This document shows, piece by piece, positions 6,578-15,535 of a stretch of 35,190 nt of DNA. How positions within the stretch are numbered: position 1 is the first letter of the stretch; each line of letters begins with the position of its first letter. A model generated the notes under the pieces. That model did not search any database, was not told the DNA's origin, and saw only the letters and a program-made list of their open reading frames with translations. Both the position numbers and the translations under genes were made by a program. The DNA is from Chthoniobacterales bacterium (GTDB lineage: Bacteria; Verrucomicrobiota; Verrucomicrobiia; Chthoniobacterales; UBA10450). The stretch spans positions 1-35,190 of the forward strand of contig JACDCC010000214.1 of assembly GCA_013694595.1 (NCBI GenBank). Direction: 5' to 3'.

Positions 6578-6601
6578 GTGGGGCGGAGTGGATTAAAGTG
6601 G
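6567..6601 (+). promoter_or_regulatory. MraZ operator: four AGTGG direct repeats at exact 10-bp spacing
   Basis: AGTGG occurs at 6567-6571, 6577-6581, 6587-6591 and 6597-6601, one helical turn apart, ending 19 bp before the mraZ ATG. Known MraZ binding sites are short direct G-rich repeats (TGGG-type in E. coli, AAAGTG-type in Mollicutes) with about 5-bp spacers upstream of mraZ. The periodicity and position here fit that model of autoregulation. Confidence 0.75.
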
Positions 6602-6620
6602 CGAGACTCTCCACTGACGC

Positions 6621-7073
6621 ATGGAACCTGATTCGCAGCCCCTCAACTTCTACGGCGAGTTCCGTCATGCGCTCGACGAGAAGAATCGTCTCACCATTCC
6701 TGCGCGCTGGCGCCGGGCGGAAGGCGAAGAATTCGTCATTGTCGCCGACCCGCACGGCCACTGCCTCCTCGTGATGCCGCCGAACGAGTTCGCGCGCGTC
6801 ACGACCGCCGCAGCCAGCAACCCGCAGGTCCCGCCGCAGCAGCTCCGCGCGTTTCTGCGCCAGCTCCACGCGAAGGCGCAGCACGGCGCGCCCGACAAGC
6901 AGGGGCGACTCCTGGTTCCGGAGGAGCTCTGCCGCCAGGTCGGGTTGAAAGGTGAGGTCGCGCTCGTGGGTGGCCGCGGTCGGTTCGAGATTTGGAATTC
7001 GGAGAAATGGAAACGCTCGCAGGAAGAGGAGACGCCCACCTACCAGCATGTCGCAAACGTCATTGGTCTGTAG
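6621..7073 (+). CDS. mraZ: Transcriptional regulator MraZ
   Basis: First gene of the dcw cluster. The 150-residue protein has two SpoVT/AbrB-like MraZ half-domains. Each carries the DxxxR signature: Asp19-EKN-Arg23 followed by LTIPARW, and Asp92-KQG-Arg96 followed by LLVPEEL. MraZ forms ring-shaped oligomers that bind direct repeats ahead of its own gene and adjust dcw transcription, and a matching four-repeat array lies just upstream. The start at 6621 places the first half-domain at the usual distance (GEFRHALDEKNR). The short tail after VALVGGRGRFEIW is normal. No anomaly seen. Confidence 0.95.
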   Translation: MEPDSQPLNFYGEFRHALDEKNRLTIPARWRRAEGEEFVIVADPHGHCLLVMPPNEFARVTTAAASNPQVPPQQLRAFLRQLHAKAQHGAPDKQGRLLVPEELCRQVGLKGEVALVGGRGRFEIWNSEKWKRSQEEETPTYQHVANVIGL

Positions 7074-7157
7074 CTGCTGAACATGAACGCATTGCTGTTT
7101 GAGCGCCCGGTTAGCTTCGCGCCCGGTCCGCTGGTTATCGAGGAGGAGGCGCAGGAA

Positions 7158-8081
7158 ATGGAGGATTTTACTTATCACCGTCCGGTGCTGGCGAACGAAA
7201 CGGTCGAGCTGCTCGCGCCGCAGCCCGGGTCACTGATCGTCGATGGAACTTGCGGCGGCGGCGGTCACTCCGAGTTGATCCTGGAAAAGGGCGCGGATGT
7301 TGTCGGCTTGGACCAGGATCCGGATGCAATCAGCTACGCCAGCGCCCGGCTGGCAGCCTACGGCGGCCGTGTCACGCTTTTGCAGGCGAATTTCCGCGAT
7401 GCGGCCCGCGTGCTCGACGAGCTCCGGATTCTGAGAATCGGTGGCGCCTTGCTCGATATCGGCGTTTCGTCGCGACAACTGGAGAACGGCGAGCGCGGCT
7501 TCAGTATCATGCGGAACGGTCCGCTCGATATGCGGATGGACCCCCGACGCGAGCTCACCGCCGCGGATGTGGTGAACAGCTACAGCGAGGGAGATCTCAC
7601 GCATCTGTTCCGCGATCTGGGTGAAGAACCGGCCGCGCGACGGATTGCGAGCCAGCTGGTGAAGACGCGGAAGATCGATCCGTTCCGCGAGACCATTCAG
7701 CTCGCCAAGGCGATCGAGAAGGTCGTCGGCCGTCATGGCCGGCGGCATCCTGCGACGCAGGTGTTCCAAGCGTTGCGCATGGAAGTGAATGATGAGCTCG
7801 GCGCGCTCACCGACGGTCTGCTCGCGCTGAGCGGTCGTCTCGAACCCGGCGCGCGATTCGCGGTGATCACCTTCCATTCGCTGGAAGACCGCATCGTGAA
7901 GAATTTCTTCCGCGACCGCTCCCGGAAATTTCTCGATCGACCGGAGTGGCCAGAGCCGCGGCCGAACCCGGACTACGCATTCACACTCGTTACTTCTAAG
8001 CCGATGGAGCCGAGCGCGGAAGAACAGCGGCTCAACCCACGTTCCCGCAGCGCGAAGCTGCGCGTCGCCGAAAGGATCTAA
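7158..8081 (+). CDS. rsmH: 16S rRNA (cytosine(1402)-N(4))-methyltransferase
   Basis: RsmH (MraW) methylates N4 of C1402 in 16S rRNA, using SAM. The SAM-binding motif DGTCGGGGHSELIL begins near residue 29, and further motifs include GALLDIGVSSRQL, MRMDP, RRHPATQVFQALRMEVNDEL and ITFHSLEDRIVKNFF. I chose ATG 7158 (307 aa) because MEDFTYHRPVLANETVELL is the usual opening and GGAGG lies at 7142-7146. An upstream in-frame ATG at 7083 would add 25 unconserved residues without a visible ribosome binding site. The stop overlaps the next start by one base (TAATG). Confidence 0.95.
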   Translation: MEDFTYHRPVLANETVELLAPQPGSLIVDGTCGGGGHSELILEKGADVVGLDQDPDAISYASARLAAYGGRVTLLQANFRDAARVLDELRILRIGGALLDIGVSSRQLENGERGFSIMRNGPLDMRMDPRRELTAADVVNSYSEGDLTHLFRDLGEEPAARRIASQLVKTRKIDPFRETIQLAKAIEKVVGRHGRRHPATQVFQALRMEVNDELGALTDGLLALSGRLEPGARFAVITFHSLEDRIVKNFFRDRSRKFLDRPEWPEPRPNPDYAFTLVTSKPMEPSAEEQRLNPRSRSAKLRVAERI

Positions 8082-8446
8082 TGCAACGCCAACGCAAACA
8101 ATTCAACGCGATCAACGCCGCCTCACTGGCGCGGTGGATCGTGCTCACTGCATTTCTCGCCGGCACCGGGCTGATGTACGTCTACTGCTCGGTGCAGCTT
8201 TATCATCTCGGCGATCGCAAGAAAGCGCTCGAAACCGAGATCGTGAACATGCGCGCGCAGAACGAGGTAGCGAATGGCCAGATCGCGGCGCTCACCTCGC
8301 GCTCCGCGTTGCAGCGGCGTTTGAAAGAGGGCTACCTCAAGATGATCCCCATCGCGGAGCAGAGCATTGTCCGGCTCAATGCACCCACCGGCACGCTCGG
8401 TGAGGATGCCGTCCAACCTGTCTCCAACCAGCGTGCCGGCAGATGA
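8081..8446 (+). CDS. ftsL: FtsL-like bitopic division protein
   Basis: A 121-residue protein with a short cytoplasmic N-terminus, one membrane helix (about 17-38), and a periplasmic helical region (about 45-90: GDRKKALETEIVNMRAQNEV...) with coiled-coil heptad character. FtsL sequences are poorly conserved, so the assignment rests on size, topology and position between rsmH and ftsI, which is the standard ftsL slot. FtsL links FtsQ/FtsB with FtsW-FtsI and helps activate septal synthesis. It is coupled at both ends: a 1-bp overlap with rsmH and a 4-bp ATGA overlap with ftsI. Confidence 0.78.
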   Translation: MQRQRKQFNAINAASLARWIVLTAFLAGTGLMYVYCSVQLYHLGDRKKALETEIVNMRAQNEVANGQIAALTSRSALQRRLKEGYLKMIPIAEQSIVRLNAPTGTLGEDAVQPVSNQRAGR

Positions 8447-10203
8447 AGTGGAACAGCCGGATACGATGCGCGCTGGTATGTCTCGCGTTCACGCTGTTGT
8501 TCAGCGTGTTTTCGTTCCGGCTGGTTTACCTGCAGATGATCAAGCACGACGAGTACGCAGGACTCGCCGCTGAAAAACACGTCTATAAGCAGACCATCCA
8601 CGCGGAGCGCGGCACAATCCTCGACGCCAACAACGAAGTGCTCGCGCACAACGTCCCGGGCGAGATCGTGATCGCCGACGCGACGCACGTAAACAACAAG
8701 GAAGCGCTGGTGCCGTTGCTCGCGGAGCATCTCCAGCTGCCGGCAGCGGAGATTGCTGAGAAACTGAGCGCCGGCCGGCGTTACATCGTCCTCAAGCGCG
8801 AAGTACCGCAACCAGCCGCCGTCGAACTACGGCAAAGGCTGCGCGAAGCGAGTCTGCGCGGCATTTACTTCGAGCGCGATTCGACCCGCATCTATCCTAA
8901 CGGTTCGATGCTGTGCCACGTGCTCGGCTTCACCGACTTCGACCACAAAGGCATTCAAGGGGTAGAGGCGTCGATGGAAGAATACCTGCACGGGCAGGAC
9001 GGCTACCGCTACATCGAGCACAATCGCGCCGGGCAGGAAATCGTCACCTATCGCGGCCAGGAACGCGCGCCGCGTGATGGATATCGTGTGCAGCTGACGA
9101 TCGATCTCAACCTGCAGCACATCGTGGAGAATGAGATCGACGCGGCGGTGCGCGAATACCGCCCTGAAAAGGCTACGATCATTCTCATGCGCCCGGCGAC
9201 TGGCGAGATCCTGGCGATGGCGAACCGCCCGCACTTCGATCTCAACCAACGCACTCAGGCGAAGCCCGAGCAGATGAAGAATCGCGCCATCATCGACATG
9301 ATGGAGCCGGGGTCCACGTTCAAGATCGTGACCGCAGCGGCGGCGTTGAACGAGAAGAAGGTTCGTCCCGACACCACGATCTTCTGCGAGAACGGCGTCT
9401 GGAATTACGGCGGGCGAGCCCTCCACGATCACCACGGCTACGGCGCGATGAGCGTGCAGGACATCCTGATCAAGTCGAGCAACATTGGCGCGGCCAAGCT
9501 GGCGATCTCGTTAGGCGAACAGAAATTCTACGAGTACATCCGCCGCTTCGGCTTCGGCGAGCGCACCGGCGTCGAATTGCCGGGCGAAATTCCCGGGATC
9601 ATTCGTTCGCCGCAATCGTGGAGCAAGATCTCGATCACGCGCATCCCGATGGGCCACGAGGTGGGTGTGACTCCGTTGCAGATGACGGTCGCGATGGCTG
9701 CAATCGCGAATGGCGGCAAGCTCATCACGCCGCGCATCGTGAAATCGGTCACGACCGCGGACGGCGAGATGATCAGCGAGTTTTCACCGAGCGTTCTCCG
9801 CCAGGTCGTGTCGGAGCAGACTGCGGCGCAGGTGAGCGCCGCGCTTCGCGACGTGGTGAGTGAGCGCGGCACTGCCAAGGGCGCAGCGGTGCTTGGCTTC
9901 AGCGTCTGCGGGAAGACCGGGACGGCGCAGAAAGTCGACCCGAAAGGCGGCTACACGCAGGGCAAATACGTGGTGTCGTTCTCCGGCTACATGCCTGCCG
10001 AGCAGCCTGAGATCGTCGCTCTCGTCGTGGTGGATGATGCCAAGACCGGCTCCGAATTGAACTACGGCGGCACGGTCGCCGCGCCGATCTTCGCGCGCAT
10101 TGCCGAGAAGGCTGCCCGTTATCTTGATCTTGAGCCGCATGAGGAACCCAGCAAGCCGGTGACGGCTGGCAAAGTCGCCTTAACCAAAGCGTCGAGCCGT
10201 TAA
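8443..10203 (+). CDS. ftsI: Septal peptidoglycan transpeptidase FtsI (PBP3, class B PBP)
   Basis: A 586-residue class B penicillin-binding protein. It has an N-terminal membrane helix (about 8-28), a PBP-dimer domain (about 50-205, with ERGTILDANNEVLA), and a transpeptidase domain from about 240. The active-site motifs are intact: Ser291-TF-Lys294 (nucleophile SxxK), Ser345-Ser346-Asn347 (SxN) and Lys491-Thr-Gly (KTGTAQK). It crosslinks septal peptidoglycan together with FtsW, on the outer face of the inner membrane. No PASTA domains are seen at the C-terminus. The dcw position between ftsL and murE is canonical. A sporulation-type SpoVD role is unlikely without PASTA and in this context. Confidence 0.94.
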   Translation: MKWNSRIRCALVCLAFTLLFSVFSFRLVYLQMIKHDEYAGLAAEKHVYKQTIHAERGTILDANNEVLAHNVPGEIVIADATHVNNKEALVPLLAEHLQLPAAEIAEKLSAGRRYIVLKREVPQPAAVELRQRLREASLRGIYFERDSTRIYPNGSMLCHVLGFTDFDHKGIQGVEASMEEYLHGQDGYRYIEHNRAGQEIVTYRGQERAPRDGYRVQLTIDLNLQHIVENEIDAAVREYRPEKATIILMRPATGEILAMANRPHFDLNQRTQAKPEQMKNRAIIDMMEPGSTFKIVTAAAALNEKKVRPDTTIFCENGVWNYGGRALHDHHGYGAMSVQDILIKSSNIGAAKLAISLGEQKFYEYIRRFGFGERTGVELPGEIPGIIRSPQSWSKISITRIPMGHEVGVTPLQMTVAMAAIANGGKLITPRIVKSVTTADGEMISEFSPSVLRQVVSEQTAAQVSAALRDVVSERGTAKGAAVLGFSVCGKTGTAQKVDPKGGYTQGKYVVSFSGYMPAEQPEIVALVVVDDAKTGSELNYGGTVAAPIFARIAEKAARYLDLEPHEEPSKPVTAGKVALTKASSR

Positions 10204-10231
10204 GCATCGCGCGCCCGGTTGCCTAAACCTC

Positions 10232-11710
10232 ATGCTGCTCAAAACTCTCACTGCCAGTATTTCACCGCGCGCGGTCGTTGGTCCGGTCGATCGCCAGGTG
10301 GAGAGCATCGCGTATGACTCGCGCCGCGTGCAGAAGAACACCCTTTTCGTCGCGTTGCGCGGCGAGAAGAGCGACGGCCACCAGTTCATCGACCAGGCGG
10401 TGGAGCGCGGAGCTTCGGTGATCGTCGCGGAACAGGAAGTGCGGAACGCGCGCGCCACCGTGGTGCAGGTGGAGAACGCGCGGCACTCACTCGCCGATCT
10501 GGCCGCGACGTTCTACGAGCGGCCGACGCGCCGGTTGAAGCTGGCGGCCGTGACCGGGACGAACGGAAAGACGACGACGACGTTCCTGATCAAGCACATC
10601 TGCGAAAAAGCGGGGCTGCGCTGCGGGTTGATCGGCACCGTCCGCTATGAAATTGGTGAGCGTCTTTTGCCGGCGGTTCGAACCACGCCGGAGTCGCTCG
10701 AGCTGCAGGAGCTGCTCGCGCAGATGGTGAACGCCGGCTGCAAAGCGGCGGCGATGGAAGTCTCGTCGCACGCCATCGCACAGGAGAGAACCCGCGGCCT
10801 CGAATGGGATGTCGCAGTGTTCACGAACCTGACGCAGGACCATCTCGATTTTCACGGGACGATGCAGAGCTACTTCGAGTCGAAGCTGAAGCTCTTCACC
10901 GGCCTCACCAATCAGGCGAAGAAGAAAGCCGTCGCCGTCGTGAACATCGACGACCGCTACGGCGCGCAGATCGTGGAGCGGCTCGGGAAGGATGTTCCAG
11001 TCGTCACCTACGGAATGGGAGTGCACGCGGATTTCCGTGCCTCGAATTACCGGCCGGAGTTCGGCAGCACCTCTTATCAACTCGATGCGCGCGGGAAGAG
11101 CTATCTCGTGCGCGTGCCGTTGATCGGCCGGTTCAATGTCGCGAACTCTCTCGCGGCGCTCGCCGCCGCCAGCAGTCTCGGGATTCCACTGCGCGATGCG
11201 ATCGTCAGTCTCGCGAAATCGCCGCAGGTGCCGGGCCGGCTCGAAGCAGTTCCGGCGAAGCGTCAATTTCAGGTGTTCGTCGACTACGCGCACACGCCTG
11301 ACGCGCTTCTGAACGTGCTCAAAACCGTGCGCGAGTTGTCGCCGCGGAAAGTGATCGTCGTCTTCGGTTGTGGCGGCGATCGGGATCGCGCAAAGCGTCC
11401 GCTCATGGCGCGTGCGGCCGATCAAAACGCCGACTTCAGCATCATCACTTCCGATAATCCGCGGAAAGAAGATCCGGACGCGATCATCGCCGAAGTGGAA
11501 AAAGGATTCCGCTCCGAGCGCTACGAGAAAATCACCGACCGCACAGAAGCGATCACGCGTGCCATCGCGCTCGCTCAGCCGCGCGACATCGTCGTCATCG
11601 CCGGGAAAGGCCACGAGACCTACCAGGAGTTCGCCGATAACACGATTCCGTTTGATGACATTCAGGTTGCGCGGCGCGCGCTCGAGAATAATCCGGTGGA
11701 GTTTCAATAA
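10232..11710 (+). CDS. murE: UDP-MurNAc-L-Ala-D-Glu:meso-diaminopimelate ligase
   Basis: A cytoplasmic Mur ligase that adds the third stem residue using ATP. The 492-residue protein has the three-domain Mur plan, with the P-loop GTNGKTTTT at 109-117. The amino-acid specificity motif DNPR is at about 408-411 (SDNPRKEDP), which in MurE indicates meso-diaminopimelate rather than lysine. Also visible are the carbamylated-lysine region after SYFESKLKLF and the C-terminal GKGHETYQ. It starts 28 bp after ftsI, with no strong ribosome binding site, and overlaps murF by one base. Confidence 0.95.
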   Translation: MLLKTLTASISPRAVVGPVDRQVESIAYDSRRVQKNTLFVALRGEKSDGHQFIDQAVERGASVIVAEQEVRNARATVVQVENARHSLADLAATFYERPTRRLKLAAVTGTNGKTTTTFLIKHICEKAGLRCGLIGTVRYEIGERLLPAVRTTPESLELQELLAQMVNAGCKAAAMEVSSHAIAQERTRGLEWDVAVFTNLTQDHLDFHGTMQSYFESKLKLFTGLTNQAKKKAVAVVNIDDRYGAQIVERLGKDVPVVTYGMGVHADFRASNYRPEFGSTSYQLDARGKSYLVRVPLIGRFNVANSLAALAAASSLGIPLRDAIVSLAKSPQVPGRLEAVPAKRQFQVFVDYAHTPDALLNVLKTVRELSPRKVIVVFGCGGDRDRAKRPLMARAADQNADFSIITSDNPRKEDPDAIIAEVEKGFRSERYEKITDRTEAITRAIALAQPRDIVVIAGKGHETYQEFADNTIPFDDIQVARRALENNPVEFQ

Positions 11711-13104
11711 TGGACCCACTGCCACTTTCAAAAATCGCAGAGTTCGTCGGCGCCTCGGTCGGGTCTGGTGATCCGGCCACTATCATCTCCCGCATCAGCA
11801 CCGATTCCCGCACGCTGCAGGCGGGCGATCTATTCGTGCCGATCCGCGGTGAACATTTCGACGGTCACCGCTTCGTCAGCCAGGCCGCAGAGCGCGGCGC
11901 TGCCGGCGCGCTGGTGGAGGAAGGCTGGAGCGGCGAAGTGCCCGCGGGATTTGCATTGCTCCGCGTGCCGGACACGCTGCTTGGTTATCAGGACATCGCC
12001 GCCGGTTACCGGAAATCGCTGCGCGTAAAAGTCATCGGCATCACCGGTAGCAACGGTAAAACCAGCACGAAAGACTTCGTCGCGGCCGCCCTTGGAAGGC
12101 GGTTCCGCGTCACAAAAACGGAAGGCAATTTCAACAACCACATCGGTCTTCCGCGCACCATCCTCGAAGCGACCGCGGAGCACGAGATCGCGGTTTGGGA
12201 GCTCGGCATGAATCACCCGGGCGAGATCGCGCCGCTCGCGCTCATCGCCGCTCCGGACGTGGCGATCATCACGAACATCGGCATCGCCCACATCGAGTTC
12301 ATCGGCTCGCAGGAAGCGATCGCGCAGGAGAAAGGCGCCCTGGCGGAGGCTGTGGACCTCACCGGAACGGTGATCCTGAATGCGGACAATCGGTTCAGCG
12401 CGAGCATCGCAAGTCGGACCCGTGCGCGGATCGTCCTCGCCGGGACGAATGCCGGCGTTGTCCGCGCGGGCGACATCAGCCAGAACGCCAGCGGCTCTGA
12501 GTTCACGATCCTGGAGGGAGCACACCGCTGCCGCGCGCAGCTGCCGGTGCCGGGATTGCACATGGTCCAGAATGCGATGCTCGCGGTTGCCGCCGGACGC
12601 GTGTTTGGCCTTTCGCTCGAAGAATGTGCAGCCGGTCTCGCGACCACACCGCTCACGAAAGCGCGGCTCCAGGTGCGCGAGATCAACGGCGTCCAATTTC
12701 TCGACGACAGCTACAACGCTAATCCGGAGTCGATGAAAGCTGCGCTGCGCACGCTCGTCGAGCTGGAGACGGAAGGCCGCCGGATCGCGGTGCTTGGCCA
12801 CATGGGCGAACTCGGAGAGCAGACAGAGCGCGGCCACGCGGAAGTAGGTGAAGCGGCGGCTGCATTCCGGATCGACCAGCTGATCACAATCGGAGAACTC
12901 GGCGCAACCATTTCGCGAGCCGCGGAAACCGCTGGCCTCGAGAACACCTCCAACGTGGCGACCACGGCAGAAGCGGCCGAGCTCCTCGCTGAGTCTGCCT
13001 CTGCCGGCGACCTGGTTCTCGTGAAAGGGAGCCGGTCGGCGCGGACCGAAGCCGTCATGGAAGCCTTCGGGAATCTGCAATCCGCAACTGGTACGACGCG
13101 ATGA
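11710..13104 (+). CDS. murF: UDP-MurNAc-tripeptide:D-Ala-D-Ala ligase
   Basis: A 464-residue Mur ligase completing the UDP-MurNAc-pentapeptide. Seen: the N-terminal MurF domain with STDSRTLQAGDLFVPIRGE, the P-loop GSNGKTST at 113-120, the central motif NEFNNHIG-like segment (TEGNFNNHIGLP), the WELGMNHPGEI loop, and the C-terminal domain with DDSYNANPESMKAAL. It works with Ddl, encoded further down the same cluster, which supplies D-Ala-D-Ala. Start and stop are both coupled to neighbours (1 bp with murE, 4 bp with mraY). No unusual residues noticed. Confidence 0.95.
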   Translation: MDPLPLSKIAEFVGASVGSGDPATIISRISTDSRTLQAGDLFVPIRGEHFDGHRFVSQAAERGAAGALVEEGWSGEVPAGFALLRVPDTLLGYQDIAAGYRKSLRVKVIGITGSNGKTSTKDFVAAALGRRFRVTKTEGNFNNHIGLPRTILEATAEHEIAVWELGMNHPGEIAPLALIAAPDVAIITNIGIAHIEFIGSQEAIAQEKGALAEAVDLTGTVILNADNRFSASIASRTRARIVLAGTNAGVVRAGDISQNASGSEFTILEGAHRCRAQLPVPGLHMVQNAMLAVAAGRVFGLSLEECAAGLATTPLTKARLQVREINGVQFLDDSYNANPESMKAALRTLVELETEGRRIAVLGHMGELGEQTERGHAEVGEAAAAFRIDQLITIGELGATISRAAETAGLENTSNVATTAEAAELLAESASAGDLVLVKGSRSARTEAVMEAFGNLQSATGTTR

Positions 13105-14201
13105 TGTACTATCTGCATCTGTTCGCGCAGGAGGTCCCCGGCCTCAACGTCTTCAGCTACGTCACGTTCCGCGCGGTGGCGGCGGCGATCACCGCTTTCG
13201 CGCTGTCGCTCGTCTTCGGGAACTTTGTCATCCGCAAGTTGATCTCGCTGAAAGTGGGTCAACCAATCCGCACCGCCGCGGAAGTGCATCGCCTCGCCGA
13301 ATTGCACGGCGGGAAGCAAGGCGTTCCGACGATGGGCGGCGTCTTGATCATCGGCGCGGTCTTCATTGCGAGCGTGCTTTGGGCCCGCCCGGATAACCGC
13401 TTCGTCTGGCTGGCGCTCTTTGCGATGACGGTGCTCGGCTGCCTCGGGTTTGCCGATGATTACCTGAAGGTGACCAAGAAGAAATCGGAAGGTATCAGTG
13501 GCCGTATCAAGCTCGCGGTGCAGCTCGCAGTGGCCGCTGCGGCGACCGCGGTGTTCCTCACCAGTCCGCTGCTCGAGGTGCAGGCGCGTTCGCTTTACAT
13601 GCCGTTTTTCAAATCGCCCGTGATCGTCAACATGGGGCTCTTCACGTTTGTGTTTTTCGCGATCGTCATCGCGGGCGCGTCGAACGCAGTCAATCTCACC
13701 GATGGCCTCGACGGTCTGGCCATCGGCTGCACGATTACCGTCGCGTTCGCGTACGCGCTGCTCACCTACGCGGGCGGAAATTTCAAGATCGCAGAGTATC
13801 TGCAGGTCCCGTTTTATCCGTTCACCGGTGAGCTGACGGTGGTTTGCTCGGCGCTTGTCGGCGCGGGGCTCGGCTTCCTCTGGTTCAATTGTTACCCGGC
13901 GAAAGTTTTCATGGGCGACACCGGCTCGCTCGCGATCGGCGGCTTGATCGGAGTGGTCGCGATCTGCTGCAAACAGGAGCTGCTCCTGACGGTCGTCGGA
14001 GGTGTCTTCGTGATCGAAGCTGCCTCGGTCATCCTGCAGGTCCTGAGCTTCAAGACGACCGGCAAGCGCATCTTCTTGATGTCGCCGCTGCATCATCATT
14101 TCGAGCTGAGCGGGTGGAAGGAGAACACCGTCATCGTCCGCTTCTGGATTCTCTCGGGGATCTTCGTCCTGCTCGGACTAGCCACCCTGAAGCTGAGGTA
14201 A
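13101..14201 (+). CDS. mraY: Phospho-N-acetylmuramoyl-pentapeptide transferase
   Basis: An integral membrane enzyme with about ten hydrophobic segments across 366 residues. It transfers phospho-MurNAc-pentapeptide from UDP to undecaprenyl phosphate, giving lipid I. The family signatures are present: GVPTMGG near residue 74, the Mg-binding FADDYLK near 119, NLTDGLDGLAIG near 199, FMGDTGSLAIGG near 269, and the histidine cluster SPLHHHFE near 330. It starts with a 4-bp ATGA overlap with murF. No substitutions at these motifs were noticed. Confidence 0.95.
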   Translation: MMYYLHLFAQEVPGLNVFSYVTFRAVAAAITAFALSLVFGNFVIRKLISLKVGQPIRTAAEVHRLAELHGGKQGVPTMGGVLIIGAVFIASVLWARPDNRFVWLALFAMTVLGCLGFADDYLKVTKKKSEGISGRIKLAVQLAVAAAATAVFLTSPLLEVQARSLYMPFFKSPVIVNMGLFTFVFFAIVIAGASNAVNLTDGLDGLAIGCTITVAFAYALLTYAGGNFKIAEYLQVPFYPFTGELTVVCSALVGAGLGFLWFNCYPAKVFMGDTGSLAIGGLIGVVAICCKQELLLTVVGGVFVIEAASVILQVLSFKTTGKRIFLMSPLHHHFELSGWKENTVIVRFWILSGIFVLLGLATLKLR

Positions 14202-14205
14202 ACTT

Positions 14206-15531
14206 GTGCGTTACACGGACAGAAAGGTGGCGGTTCTCGGGGCGGGACTGAGTGGCACAGCAGCGGCGCTGTTGCTCCAGGAGGAAGGCGCCGTCGTGAC
14301 CGTGCTCGATAGCGCGGACGAGCGCACCCGCCTGAAAACAACGGTCGACAATCTTCGCGCCCGCGGCATCAACGTCATCTGCGGACCGGAAGCGGAGCGT
14401 GACGCGTCGCATTACGAACTCGTGGTGCTCAGCCCCGGAATTGATCCGGTCTCGCCGCTCGCGACGAACTTCTCCTCGCGCAACATCGAAACAATCGGCG
14501 AGCTCGAGCTCGGCTGGCGTTCGTGCAACGCGCCGGTGATTGCGATCACCGGCACAAACGGCAAGACGACCACGACCGAACTGCTGGCGCAGATGTTGAA
14601 CGCGTGCGGGCAACGCACGATCGCGTGCGGCAACATCGGCAAACCGCTCTCCGAAGTCGCGCGCGAGGGCCGCAGCTTCGACGTGCTCACCGTCGAGGTG
14701 AGCTCGTTTCAGCTCGAGACGATCACCACCTTTCGGCCGTCAATCAGCGTCTGGCTCAATTTTGCGCCCGATCACCTGGATCGCTACCGCTCGTTAGGCG
14801 AATACCACGCGGCCAAGCTCCGCATCTTCGACTACCAGACCGCTGATGACGTAGCGGTGGTGAACGCGGTTGAGACGCTGCCGGAGATCAAAGCACGCCG
14901 GGTGAGCTTCAGCGCGTACGCCGACTACGCCGATTTCCGCCTGGCCGAAGGCGCCATCGTTTACCAGAACACACCGGTCCTGCGTCTCTCCGATACGAAG
15001 CTTCGCGGCTCGCACAATATCGAGAACCTGATGGCGACGCTCGCTGTCGGTCTGACGCGCGGCCTGTCATTCGAGCAGATGGTGCCGCCGCTCAGCGCGT
15101 ACGACCCACGACCGCACCGCTGCGAGTTCGTCCGCGAGATCAGCGGCGTCGGTTACATCAACGACTCCAAAGCCACGAACCTCGCCGCGGTTGAGAAAGC
15201 GCTGCTTTCGCAGGCGAAGCCGGTGGTCCTGATCGCCGGCGGCAAAGACAAGGGATTCGAATTCGACACGCTGCGCGACCTGGTCGCCGAAAAGGTGCGC
15301 GCCACGGTTCTCATCGGCGAAATGGCCGAGCGGATCTGCAGCGACTGGAGCGGCGTCGTGCCATGCGAGATCGCGCACTCGCTCGCGGAGGCAGTCGAAC
15401 GCGCACACGCCATCGCGAAGCCCGGTGAGACGGTCCTCTTCTCTCCCGGCACTTCCTCTTTCGACATGTTTAAAAGCTACGCCGATCGCGGCGATCAATT
15501 TCGCGCACTCGTGCACGCCCTCCCCAAGTGA
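14206..15531 (+). CDS. murD: UDP-MurNAc-L-alanine:D-glutamate ligase
   Basis: A 441-residue Mur ligase adding D-Glu. An N-terminal Rossmann-like domain has LGAGLSGTAAA (about 11-21); the P-loop GTNGKTTTT spans 116-124; VEVSSFQLE follows near 166, and NFAPDHLDRY near 186. The C-terminal domain has NDSKATN and LIAGGKDKG. The start is GTG at 14206, chosen because GAGG (14195-14198) lies seven bases upstream and the first residues MRYTDRKVAVLGAG fit the family. It begins 4 bp after mraY. The following gene starts 4 bp after its stop. Confidence 0.95.
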   Translation: MRYTDRKVAVLGAGLSGTAAALLLQEEGAVVTVLDSADERTRLKTTVDNLRARGINVICGPEAERDASHYELVVLSPGIDPVSPLATNFSSRNIETIGELELGWRSCNAPVIAITGTNGKTTTTELLAQMLNACGQRTIACGNIGKPLSEVAREGRSFDVLTVEVSSFQLETITTFRPSISVWLNFAPDHLDRYRSLGEYHAAKLRIFDYQTADDVAVVNAVETLPEIKARRVSFSAYADYADFRLAEGAIVYQNTPVLRLSDTKLRGSHNIENLMATLAVGLTRGLSFEQMVPPLSAYDPRPHRCEFVREISGVGYINDSKATNLAAVEKALLSQAKPVVLIAGGKDKGFEFDTLRDLVAEKVRATVLIGEMAERICSDWSGVVPCEIAHSLAEAVERAHAIAKPGETVLFSPGTSSFDMFKSYADRGDQFRALVHALPK

Positions 15532-15535
15532 AACC

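Noticed and set aside
10487-11731. Long antisense open frames across the dcw genes (for example over murE, and 11830-13080 over murF)
   Set aside because: High GC opens shadow frames; these are His/Arg-rich without domains, while the plus-strand genes have full motif sets.
15425-15535. N-terminal extension of the LysM protein
   Set aside because: It lies inside murD in another frame; the ATG at 15536 directly follows the murD stop.
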